In this document: positions 12,661 through 23,669 of the stretch, in pieces
Layout: each line of letters starts with the position of its first letter
How positions within the stretch are numbered: position 1 is the first letter of the stretch
From: Chimonanthus salicifolius
Lineage: Eukaryota > Streptophyta > Magnoliopsida > Laurales > Calycanthaceae
Direction of reading: 5' to 3'
DNA: 64,000 nt
NCBI GenBank assembly: GCA_013350335.1
Contig: CM023540.1
Span: 32,157,175 to 32,221,174 of the forward strand
Position numbers and translations under genes: made by a program
The notes under the pieces: model-generated
The model's input: the letters and a program-made list of their open reading frames with translations, nothing else
What the model was told of the DNA's origin: nothing
Database searches by the model: none

Positions 12661-15600
12661 GCCAAATTATTTAATTTCATCTGGTCTGAACCATGCTCTT
12701 CATGTTTCATCATCATCATCAGAGTCATTATCCCATCAATTTCTGATTGGCATTTGTATTTTGATTTGGCGTGTTTGTTTTTTCTATGGGACAACTGTCC
12801 ATTTGATGCCTATAGGACTTGAACTCACAACTTTGGGTTTGCAATAAAAGCACTTTGTTGAATTAGTAGTTAGTCAGTTTAACAACAACAATAATAGTCT
12901 TCATGATCACGCTTTATATGAGCTTATTTTTCTTCTCCTAGATACTATTTTACATTGAATAATATGACCTTTAACAAGAGCCCATAGCACAATGGTTATT
13001 TCTCATTGTGCAACTATAGAGGTTATCACTTTGAGTTGTTTTGCCTTTTCCAAAAAATAAAAAGTGACGTATTATTCACAGTTATTTGTCTCATTATCCT
13101 AGCAATTTAGGGCTTATTCTAGCCCTTGTACTTATAAGTACCCTTATATCAAAAGACATCACCAATAATCATACTTAAAGTGCGTCTAAACTTACATGCA
13201 TGGAAATTGGGAGACAATACCTTCATTCTGCAATCTGAGGATTGAAGTTCCAAACTTTTGCTATTGTTGCATAAAATGCGCTAATGACACATGGGAAGTA
13301 AAGCACCATAGAGTGAGAACATGCTTATGATTGGAGTGTTTGTTAGACTGATTGCACTGAATTTAATTAATCATGATGCACATATTTCATCGGGTTGGGT
13401 TCAAGACAATTAAATTAGGGTTGAGTTTGGTTTGACCCTCCATGTTTTAATCAGAGTTGTTATTATCATTTTTTATTTTTGAAAGATGGTAATTATTGTC
13501 ATTAATTGGGTTGGGTCCTATAGGCATTATGAAACCACTTACTATGATAAAATATGCTGAAATCTCAAGAAACTCTATCGGTCTCTTTCTCTATTTTGCA
13601 TTTGGTTCTCTCCCTTCTTTCGATGGTGAAATCTATACCTCAGGTGAGATCCTCACTCTTGTGCAAGATCCAGCTGCCAACTTCATCATCACCACCTCAA
13701 GTCGTATGAGATTTTTATTCTGTTTCTTTTTTCTATTGTTTGTCATTGGAAAAACATGATTTTTCTAGTGTATGTTGTGTGCGTCTGTTTTTTTTGTTAT
13801 TAGTCAATGAAGATGAGATCCATTTCAATCCATGTGGGGAGGAGAGGAACTCATTAGGCTTACAAAGAGCTTGGTTTGCTAGGTTCACTCAAAAATAATT
13901 AAGCCAATAAAAGCATAAATTATTCAAAAAAGGCTTAGTTGGTCATGACTGTGGTTACGGAAGCAAAGAACAGAGATGAGAAATGGAGCAAAGAATGGAT
14001 GATGTGGGCAGGCCAGCAAAAGTAATTCTCCCAGTTCTCTTAAGGTAGCATTGGTTGTTGAGATTTTGCAGGTGTGAAAGTAAAGTCCCAGTAATTAGCA
14101 ATTGGCGAATGAATGAGAAAATGGCGTGGGATGGACCAGATGAAGAATGATACGAGATTCCACCCAAGGACAGTAAGATGGCCATCTAATATCATTGACA
14201 TTGCACATTATTACAGAGCGCACAAGCAAACAAACCGATGCCAAAGGGCTTACATTAATATATATACATGTCGTACACACTACACTACCCAGTAATGAAT
14301 ATGAATATAAATAAATAACTTATAGTGGCTATCCTAAATAAATGAGCTGACTCTGACCTACATCCACACAATCACTGAATATAAGGGTCCACATGTAGTA
14401 GTGTAGTCTGACGATATTTATTTGGCCATGACTTGCTATTTTTGGTGGTTCAAAGATGTGATAGACTATTGTGTCAGGTTGGTAGATTAGCGGTTCATGA
14501 CAAGGACAAATCTATGGAACGGTCGGGCAGGCTGGTCAGCCCACATATACGAGACTCATTAGAAGATAGATTTAAATTACTAATTTTTTTTAATATTTAA
14601 GTTAATTAAATTGATATCTATTTTGACGCATCCTTGCTATTAAATTCAGTATTGTAAGGAATACTAATTAAAATGATTCAGTGAGCTATATTTTAAATAA
14701 TTTAATATTTTTTTTAAAATAATATTCAATCATTTAACTATGTAATCATAGAGTAGGTCTCATCCTCTACCATCATATATTAGAGAACCTAAAGCATTTA
14801 AACTTGGGCATATGTTAGACTTGTCCGTAGAAATTGGAACTTTAAAGTTATAAGATTTGCTTCAAATTGGTGGTCAATTTTTTCAGTTCTATTTTTTCTT
14901 CATTTGATTACATCAAAACTGTCACATGAGTCACTTCACCTTTTATAATGTCTTTTTCTATTTTTCCAATTCAACTTTTCGATGGTCTATCAGGTTGTGT
15001 CTGTTATTTATAATCTCTCAAGTCTACACTCGAGAGCCATCTTGACTTTAAATTAGTAGAGGGATATGAATTATGTGGTCTATAATTGATATAGATATTA
15101 TCAAATAAAATGTTTTATAGTATTAAATAAATATTTACATACTTAATCTCGGGCGAGAAAATCTCGTTCTCGGCCAAGAAATTTCTCTCTTATTTGTTTC
15201 CTTTTTTTTAAAATAAAAATCATTTTTATCGACTAATATCGACTGATAAATATTGTCGATATATATCAAACGCGTGCTTCACCTGCTTCTCCCAACCCCC
15301 TCCACCTTTCTCTAGTGATGTTAACTCAAATAATTGTTTGCAAAATAGTCTTCACCTGGACGCACACATCATCATCATAGTTGTAAGTTGTCATTCTACT
15401 TGTTTGGGTTTGATTTTTTAAGTATTTTTTTTAAAAAAATTATACATCTCTTACATCTGGAGGGCTCATCTTGGGACCCATAAATACCTTTCTCCTCTTA
15501 TAGAACTACCACTGTAAATTGAATTATTATTCAATTTTAACTCATTTCTGAATTGATCTCATGAAATGTATTCAAATTTGACTCGTTTTGATCATTGATT

Positions 15601-16640
15601 TTTGAAACTTTAAAAATACTGACTTTTCAAATTTAATGAACCTCCACCATCATTACAACAATACCTTTCAAATGTGTCGAATCTCTACCCATTTACGCCA
15701 ACGGTATCTAAAAGTCCATTGAACTTGCCATCTATGAGCAGCATCATCCAAGTGAAAGTGACTCTTTATTCTTTTATTGTATTGTCTGATGTTATAAAGT
15801 TCTGGGCATCAGGATTAATTGTTAATTATTTTTTTACATAGGAACATAAATAACAAATCATGGGATGTGCCGACATGTGCATGATACTTTTTATTTATTT
15901 ACTATTTTATAGAAAATAGCCTAGTGTCACGCGACATGGTTCGACATTGGATACCTAACCCCTAACCATTAGGGCATGGCGCTTGCTAATTTACTCTGAA
16001 AAAATTCAAAATGGTGGTAGGCCTCACTCCATATGGACAAATCACAGTCAAGCTGCTGTCTAAAATTGTCTTGTAGTTTGCTTTTTAACTCAATACATTT
16101 TCTCCTGTATTTTCATTGTCTCCAGAGAACGTCAAAAATGAAGACTTCAGTTCCATTTTGGTATCCAATTAATGGACAATATTTGTAAAAACTCACTTGT
16201 ATTATTTTTTGGAGGGTAAGGAAGTCAGCCAAAATGTGTTAAAGTGTTGATTATATTGGACAATCGTTATTGTTGGCAACTAGTTGAAATATTGCTTTGT
16301 AGGTATGAATTTTAGCTATATAAGTTTATATTTTAATTTATTAAAATTGTTTTTTACACTTTATATAAAAAATACCCAATAATTTATGATAAAGGGTAAA
16401 GGGTAACAAAACCATAACAATGACAAAAAGGTACCCATCCTTGGATGTCTGATATCTTTTCTGATCCTCTGGTTCTTTGTTCGCCCACACCATTGAATAT
16501 ACAGAGCCCCAAGTTCCCAGCAGCAAATTAGATTCCCTAAAATTTCATCATTGCTTGGAAGAAAGAATTCCAGATCTCTTTACCATCTGCCTACTCACAT
16601 GAGGTTTACAACACAACGTAATGGAGATGAAAAGTAAAAC
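12661..16640. other. Intergenic, AT-rich, no gene recognised
   Basis: No coding sequence recognised. There are weak tRNA-like or SINE-like stretches around 12780-12850, 12970-13060 and 15920-15990, too diverged to call. Open frames around 13496-13759 and 13955-14185 show no family signature. Confidence 0.5.
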
Positions 16641-16649
16641 CAATCTCTA

Positions 16650-16815
16650 TGGTTTTTATTTATTTTTAATGATGGAGGTGGGAATCTTGAGGACAACTTT
16701 ACTAATTTCCTTCAAGTGACGTTCCACACCTCCATAGTCATTGGGTTACACTATAGACTATAGAGACTCGAACTCACACCATCTCACTTCATGTTATAGC
16801 TACCCCGTGTAGAGT
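16650..16815 (-). repeat. SINE-like, tRNA-derived, diverged
   Basis: Read on the minus strand this has a box-B-like word (reverse complement of GACTCGAACTCACACC) and resembles the better preserved SINE copies at 16990-17165 and 17430-17600. The tail side borders a TTTATTTATTTTTA stretch. The ends are approximate. Confidence 0.4.
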
Positions 16816-16989
16816 AATCTCTATGAATTCTTAATAGAGTTTAAAAAAAAAAAATCTTAATAGAACAGCTCTAAAATATCAAGACTGCTTTATATTACGG
16901 ATGGTATCTAGTTATATGATACTGGCCCGGATGGTTGAAATAAATAGAAAATATTATGATTTTTTTATTTTATTTATATAAAGAGTAAG

Positions 16990-17165
16990 TTTTTTTTTTT
17001 TTTTGAATTTACATGTAGGAAACCACGGGATATTCAGCGTAAAATCTCTATGAGTGACCCAATACCCCTAGGGCACACCAAGGTTAGGTCATAGAGACTC
17101 GAACCCGCAACCTCCCACTTCCTGATGCGGGAGTCAACCAGTTGAACTACACCTATGTAGGTATA
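16990..17165 (-). repeat. tRNA-derived SINE, minus orientation
   Basis: The minus strand reads a tRNA-like head with a GGTTCGAGTC-type box B (plus strand GACTCGAACCCGCAACC), a body shared with the copy at 17430-17600 (GGGGT near GTGTGCC, then CCCGTGGTTTCCTACATGTAAATTC) and a terminal A run (plus-strand T run at 16990-17004). The pairing of box A/B-like words, a common body and an A-rich tail is what supports a SINE rather than a functional tRNA gene. Confidence 0.65.
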
Positions 17166-17429
17166 TAAAGAGAAAGTTTAAGATGATAATATTAATAGTT
17201 TATTGATTAAGTAATTATAATTTAATTCTATATTGACAAAGAAAAAGAAAATTTTCATTAAAAAGTAGTTAAGAATAGGAAAATAGATTTTTTGATGAAA
17301 TTGGTGAGTTGGAAGAACTTGATAACTTTATTGAATTGTTATCTAAACATAGAAGAAAATCATGAAAATTTTGACTAGAAATAAGAAAAGATATTTTTTA
17401 GATCTACATAAACACAAAAAATCATTTTT

Positions 17430-17610
17430 AAAATAAAAGCTCAGTTGATTACCTTCCGCCTTAAGAAGTGGGAGGTCACGGGTTCCAGCCCGCATGGCCT
17501 AACTTTGGTGTGCCTTAGGGGTAGGGGTCCATTCGTGGGGGTTTTACGTTGGGTATCCCTGCGGTTTCCCACACGTAAATTCAAAAAAAATAATAATAAA
17601 TAAATAAATA
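17430..17610 (+). repeat. tRNA-derived SINE, plus orientation
   Basis: It begins with a box-A-like AGCTCAGTTGATTACC, followed by the box-B-like GGTTCCAGCCC, then the same body as the inverted copy 300 bp away, ending CACACGTAAATTC and an A-rich tail with AATAATAAATAAATA. The two copies form an inverted pair around 17165-17430. Confidence 0.7.
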
Positions 17611-17957
17611 AAATTTTGTATAATATTTATATTATACACAAAAATAGATTGCTAAATCCATAAATCAAAATTGCTTAAATTAGAATGAAGTAACAGAGGC
17701 TTATCCATTTGTTTTCATAATTTTTTATCAAACGAGCAAGAAGCACATGCTTTGCAGTGTGATGGTTGAATTATATTTTGAGTATCTATAGTGATTGAAA
17801 TGTTGTAGAAATTGGAACTAAGTTAGAAAAGAATCTTAATTAAATCTAATTAAATAAGTCTTAGATAATAAGTATAATGTTATAATTAAAAACTTCATAA
17901 TTTAATATTTTAATACTTATAGTGCAAGTAGTTTCAATCTTGTGTTTTTCAGCCAGA

Positions 17958-18416
17958 CTGAGGAGAAGGGGTCGAAATATCGGCCGATACGAAACTTATC
18001 AGCCGATATCATACGGATTTTAAGGACCGTATAATATCGGCCAATACGTATTGTATCGGCCGTACAGTCTTCATATCGTCCGATGTGGTCGATATATCGC
18101 CGGTATATATCGGTCCGATATCGGTCGATATTATTAATATCGGTATTTAAAAAAAAATCAAATGGTGATGGGCCCGGATCAAAATATCGGCCCAGATATC
18201 GGCCGATATTCAAAATATCGGCTGATATAAGCCGATATTTACATTTTCAAAATTAAAAAAAAATAGTTTCTTTTTCAGTTTTTTATATTTTTTAATTCAA
18301 AAATAATAATAATAAAATAAGACCGACATTTACAGAAAAAAAAAAAAAAAAGAGGAGAGAGAATCATATCGGCCGAATTATCATCCTGGGCGTTTTTTGC
18401 ATCCCTGCTGAGGAGA
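17958..18416. mobile_element. Non-autonomous hAT-like element, ATCGGCCGAT family, copy 1
   Basis: The element (about 17967-18407) is flanked by the direct repeat CTGAGGAGA at 17958-17966 and 18408-18416. Its ends are imperfect inverted repeats (left AGGGGTCGAAATATCGG; right, reversed, AGGGATGCAAAAAACG). The interior is packed with the palindromic word ATCGGCCGAT and variants. The 8-9 bp duplication and CAGGG-type ends suggest the hAT superfamily; this is an inference. There is no transposase. Confidence 0.7.
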
Positions 18417-18419
18417 ATA

Positions 18420-19979
18420 AGTTTAAAGAAAATGGATAAAAGAGAATGGCTCTAAAAATTTTTGTTGAAGGCTTTAAGCATATAATTATGGGTGAGATGC
18501 ATAAAAGAACACGTAGATAGCACGTGGGTGCAATTTCATTCTTGTGGAATTATTCCACTTCACTAAATGGCCCATATAAAATCAATGGTTTTCGGTGCTA
18601 TAATTTTTAAGGATTAAAATCACAAAATTAAAATGATGAAATAGAGGTATAATTTTCTCATATATTTCATTCACGTGACCTGTTAGAATAAAACCATTGT
18701 ACATCTCTAATCAACTTTTGCCATCATTCTCCTTCTGTCATTGTTTGTGGAATATATTTTTTACAACATCGTAATTATTTAATCCAAGGAAGAAAGAGCT
18801 GACGACGATCTGACCTCATCTGACCAGTCGGGACTGGGCCCAATTTGTGGGGAGCATGAAACATGAGCCCATGTGCCAATTTGGTACAACTTACAAGTGG
18901 ATCCATTAACCAATTGATCCTCATGTCTTCCTCTATTGCCAAATATTCCTTTTCCACATTGACTTACTGAGAGATACTTGTTTGAGCACCGGTGACTGGC
19001 CAAGTCTCCCACACCTATTCATGTTTGCTTGCTTTCATGCATCTCGGAAAAATTATGATTTAGTGGTAGGATTTAGTTACTTAACTACATTATATTAAAA
19101 AATTAAAAATGTATTTGTTAAGGTCAAGGTGTTAAAAGAAAGAATCTTGTTGTGTTTCTGTATTATACAATATTTGTACTTAATTGACAATCTTAACAGG
19201 GCTTATTCTACTTAGTGTCTTGCCTACTTAAGCTGTGGGAAATTTCTCTACTCATCTCTTTAATTTCTTATATTCTTATACATCTGTAAGCTATATAAGT
19301 AGATTGATAAAATGGGATAAAGAGTACATGGGAGAGTCTAAAAGAATTAGATCGGAAAAAGAAAAAACATACACAACAAAGTCCGATAATGTGGATTAAA
19401 GCCAAGAAAGAACATAAAAGGAAAGAAAACAGCTGTAAATCTCTGAATACAATCTGATACATTGAGTGTGGAATCACTCTTTAACTTTGAAAAAAAAATT
19501 CAATGACTTCATTTGGTGACCATCTAATCTAATCTACACAAAGGACACCTCCAAATCCAAACAAAGACTCTTTATTTCCTTCACCACTGCAATCAATTTC
19601 TAAATGACATCTTTTTTTTATTAACCCATTTTATAATATTTGTCGAACATCTTGCATCACAGTGGAATTACCGATTCATTTGAAAAGCCTTAGAAGTATA
19701 TCAAAGATACCTTCACAGATACAATTTTCGTATTTTATGCAATTTAATCTGAGAGTGAAAAAGAAAATGAAATGATTCGGTGTTAACTTAGGGCTGATAA
19801 ATAAATATTTATATAAAATGTTCAATACATAGCCCCGAATAAAGGTCCATCCTATTGGATTCCGGATCCAACTTAAATTATACATTTCTTTACCGTAGCT
19901 TAACCCTAGATTTCTAGGTTTGTCAAAATTCAGAAAGTGACTGAAAGTAATCGGCTCCACCGCACGGCATATTAGGTAA
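18420..19979. other. Intergenic, no gene recognised
   Basis: AT-rich sequence with short open frames on the minus strand (18775-19012, 19268-19477, 19676-19984) that show no domain or splice context. Nothing else identified. Confidence 0.5.
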
Positions 19980-20293
19980 CTCAAATTAGGGTAGCTATTC
20001 TTGACGTGATTGTTGTGTAATCGGAAGTTAGTGAATGTTCGTTTTTATCGAAAAAGTAAAATTGACTCACTTAACCCCCAGTATGAACGAGAAATTGACT
20101 CGTCAAAATTTATATGAATAATTAATTGACTATCTAAAAATTTGCATAAATAATAAATCGACTAGTTAAAATTTTTCAGTTCATGTGAAATGTTCAATTT
20201 TACTGTTTATACAAAAGGAAAAATTAAAAATCCACTAATTTCCATGTCTGATTACACAAATCTTTCGTGGGAGGATCGCTACCTCTCAAATTA
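19980..20293. mobile_element. MITE with 9-bp target-site duplication, GGTAGC family, copy 1
   Basis: The element at 19989-20284 is flanked by perfect CTCAAATTA repeats at 19980-19988 and 20285-20293. Its ends are inverted: left GGGTAGCTATTC and right, reversed, AGGTAGCGATCC, followed on both sides by TTGTGTAATC-like sequence. It is about 296 bp and non-coding. A 9-bp duplication is typical of Mutator-like elements. It shares its ends with the element at about 21479-21662. Confidence 0.75.
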
Positions 20294-20649
20294 TTTACTC
20301 TCAATTTTGAAAATATAATAATAATTAAATAAATAATCCTATCTTTAATACTTTATTTATCTGTAAAAATGAGGTAGATGAAAATATTCTAATGTATATT
20401 CAATTAAAAAAGAATGATATGTTCATTTGTTCAATTTTTTTATATCGAAAGTTTTATATAATTGAAAATGTAAATAGATATTTGAAATCTAAAAATCCGA
20501 AAATATCTGACTCAATAAGTAGATTTGGATGTAATATTTAGATCTATTTAATCTTTTAAATCTGAGTCAAAATATAAAAGTAAATTCTATTTAGTAATTT
20601 TTTTTTACAAGTTTGAATTTATCTAAAATTTGCTAATTCAAATGACAAG

Positions 20650-20757
20650 TATTTAACTTCATATATCTCTATCATATTAAGAATTAAAAAATGATAAAAG
20701 GATAAAATCTAATATTTAACTTCATATATCTCTATCATATTAAGAAATAAAAAATAG
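20650..20757. repeat. 63-bp tandem duplication
   Basis: The stretch starting TATTTAACTTCATATATCTC at 20650 recurs at 20713 with few changes, giving a two-copy direct repeat with a period of about 63 bp in AT-rich intergenic DNA. Confidence 0.7.
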
Positions 20758-21478
20758 TATCACATGTGAAATATAATTGGATTCATAATTCGAATTAAAA
20801 AGGGTGTTTATCATTTGCTTTATTTTTATACTTTTGGTAGTTTTTTTATTTAATAATTTTTAATACATTTCTTAAGATTATTTTCATGGCTTTTGATAAT
20901 TTCTAATTATCTGTCTTATGAAATTTATATGAGATTTTGGATTATTTTTATATGAAAATTTGATTGTTTAGGTAATCTAATTTTTCTTTTGTAGAGAAGA
21001 ACATCAATATTTGTATATTTTAAAACATTCAAATTTGAATCTCACGCTTTAAATGAATTTAGATTTTGATCATTTATAAATTTAAATTCAAGTTCAACAC
21101 TATTAAATAAATAAATATAATTTCTAATCTTTCCCAATCCAATTTGATCCCATCCCGTTAACGTCCGTACATACAAGGGCCACACTTATATTATATTACC
21201 GTATGACAGTAAGTAGAATTGAAATCTTACGTGTCATCAATTCATGTAATTATGTTAATACTGTTTGGTCCTTAAGGAAAGAAAAAAGGGTCAACACCAC
21301 TGTCCGTCCATCATGATTTCAAATAACAAACCCACAATTAATCTATGTGTGACATTTGTCACATGAATTGTGAATTGTTGACAGTTAAAATAAAATATAT
21401 TACATTTTGTAAAACACCGATCAGAAAAAAAAAAAATTTACTATCATCATATGAATGAATTTATATAATTTATTTTAG

Positions 21479-21662
21479 ACAGCTATTTTTGCATGGGTAT
21501 TTTGTGTAATCTGACACGAGTTATACTGTATTACTCATTTTGTCCTTTGAATCAATTCGCCGAAACCACTTACAGGATTCTACGAAAGTCAATTTGAAGG
21601 ACAAAATGGACAATATAGTAAAACTCGTGTCAAATTATACAAAATACCCGTGGGAAGATCGC
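21479..21662. mobile_element. Palindromic MITE, GGTAGC family, copy 2
   Basis: A foldback of about 180 bp. The left arm has ATGGGTATTTTGTGTAATC then GACACGAGTT; the right arm, reversed, reads ACGGGTATTTTGTATAATT then GACACGAGTT. The outer ends (ACAGCTAT and, reversed, GGCAGCGATC) match the ends of the element at 19989-20284. Flanks ATTTTAG and ATTTTGAG may be a decayed target-site duplication. Confidence 0.7.
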
Positions 21663-23520
21663 TGCCCATTTTGAGATATATTTACCATTCAATTAAACAA
21701 AAGTCACTGACTTACGTTATTCTTAAATTAAATTTTACCAAACCTTCTATAAAAGAGAAAATGTGTTTAATCAACTATTTTCCACTATCTACTATAAAAA
21801 TTTACTGAATCATCTCGAATGAATCAATTCACATATGTTAGTTTATCTGGTAGAAGATTTATAAGATATGTTTATCTGATTTTATGCACAAGTGGAGAGG
21901 AAAATCAATTTTCCAATCTCACCCAATGGAATATTGGTTTCTTTGAAATCACTATTTAAGTAAGAAAATCTATCTCTTACATAAATTCCAATGTATATTT
22001 TTATTAAAAATCTCACCTGAAAGGTAAGAAATGAATATAAAGAATATTTTACTTCTTTTTCTAAAAATTACTTTAATTTCAGTACAAAAGCCATTTTTCA
22101 TTAAAATTCTTGTTTCAGTAGAAAAACACAAACATACGCTAAGAAATCAAATATCTTGATTTTGACAACTGTGTTTTTACTAATATAGTAGACTTCGACT
22201 TGCAAGAAAATTAAAACTTTCTATTTTTTATTTTTATCGTTCTACCTTTATTCTTTAGCAATTATTTTTTTTACAAAAATATCATTGTAGAAGGATAAAA
22301 CTGAAAAACTAAAAAAAATGAGTTTCATTTTGTTGTGAGTCAGTATGCTATATTAGTAAACAACGGCGTCCAAATCAAATCCCAAAAATCAAAATATCGA
22401 TAATTTTTAATGCATTTCTTTAATGTATATTTCTATTATATTTTCAACTTCCTATGAAAATCATTTTCTCGTAAATTTACAGGTAAAAATATCAACTTTC
22501 AAATTAATTTCAAAATTAATTTAGATAGAGTTGACCTAACCGTCAAGAAGCTCTCCGATTTATGTTTAAATTTTTTTAGACTATTCCCTATAAAATTATT
22601 CTTAATCTCTTGAACTCCGTACAAACATGTCTTAGAAGATTAATCTGGTAAAATCTCCTATCCGATTGAACATATTTGATCAATAAAAAAGGGTAATTCT
22701 AAAATTAAAATATTAACAATATTTATGGCATTTCTTGATCCTATGTTTTTAACATAAAAAATTCTCTCAATCACTGGAACTCAATACATATTGTAATTTC
22801 TATTTACGTTTTTTTTACCTTTTTAATATGAAAAATTCCTCCTAATTCGCATTAAAATCTACCCAGATTCCGAGCATGATTTATCCGATTAGGAAAATGC
22901 AACCCCAGTCAAACGTTGGAATAGACTGCAGAGGTTGATGATTGGATACGTAGATGTGAATCCACTGACTAAAGTATTAAAAAAAAAAGGCGAAGGAAGA
23001 AAGTAAGAAAGAAATTTAAGAAAAGAATGACGGCAAAACGAGTCTCCTTCTCTTCTGTCAAGTGAGTGAATCCAGCCTAGCACTTGTAACATGATTGGTG
23101 TAGGTCCCACTTTGCCCTGGCAACCCACATGCGACTCGAAGCCCCATGCACTCAAACCTTTTCTTATTTTTTCAATTTCTTCACTTCTTATTTTTATTTA
23201 ATACTACATATATACTTTTGCATTAAATCATTATTTAATACAAAAAAAAACAGTTTAAAATAACAGTCTCAATCTATGATGCTGTTTCCTTAACGAAGGC
23301 GGAGGAATTTCTGCGCAATCAGTACTGGTATTAACAGAGATTAAATGGTAATTATTAGCCCAGTAATCACGATTAGTAATTGTTGTTTTTTTCTAATTAT
23401 ATTCTCTTGCACTATCATTTTTTTAATTTTTACTTTTATTATGTTGTTACCATGTGTGTGCATGGACAGACAGGCGGTTTTTTAGCATTTTCCTTCTTCT
23501 CGATTTGTTTTCTTTCCATT
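21663..23520. other. Upstream region of the polygalacturonase-like gene
   Basis: AT-rich DNA with no gene recognised. A minus-strand open frame at 22889-23155 has no family match. The last few hundred bases are expected to hold the promoter of the gene starting at 23670. Confidence 0.5.
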
Positions 23521-23531
23521 TTCTTCTGCAA

Positions 23532-23539
23532 TATATAAG
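23532..23539 (+). promoter_or_regulatory. Probable TATA box of the polygalacturonase-like gene
   Basis: TATATAAG lies 131 bp before the start codon. It is followed at a suitable distance by a CT/CTT-rich leader (about 23561-23602), a common feature of plant 5' untranslated regions. The transcription start is not seen directly. Confidence 0.6.
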
Positions 23540-23669
23540 CACCAGCTTCTTCATTTTTGCTTCTCTTCTTCTTCTTCTTCCTCTTCCTCTTTTTCTTTTT
23601 TCTCTGCTCTGGGTTGCAGTTCTCTGCTAAAGCTGGTTTTTTGTTCACTTCTTGTTGAGGAATTAGCTC

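Noticed and set aside
17030..17160. Possible tRNA gene on the minus strand
   Set aside because: The box B is tRNA-like, but the sequence has no cloverleaf ends and shares its body and A tail with a second copy, so it is a SINE.
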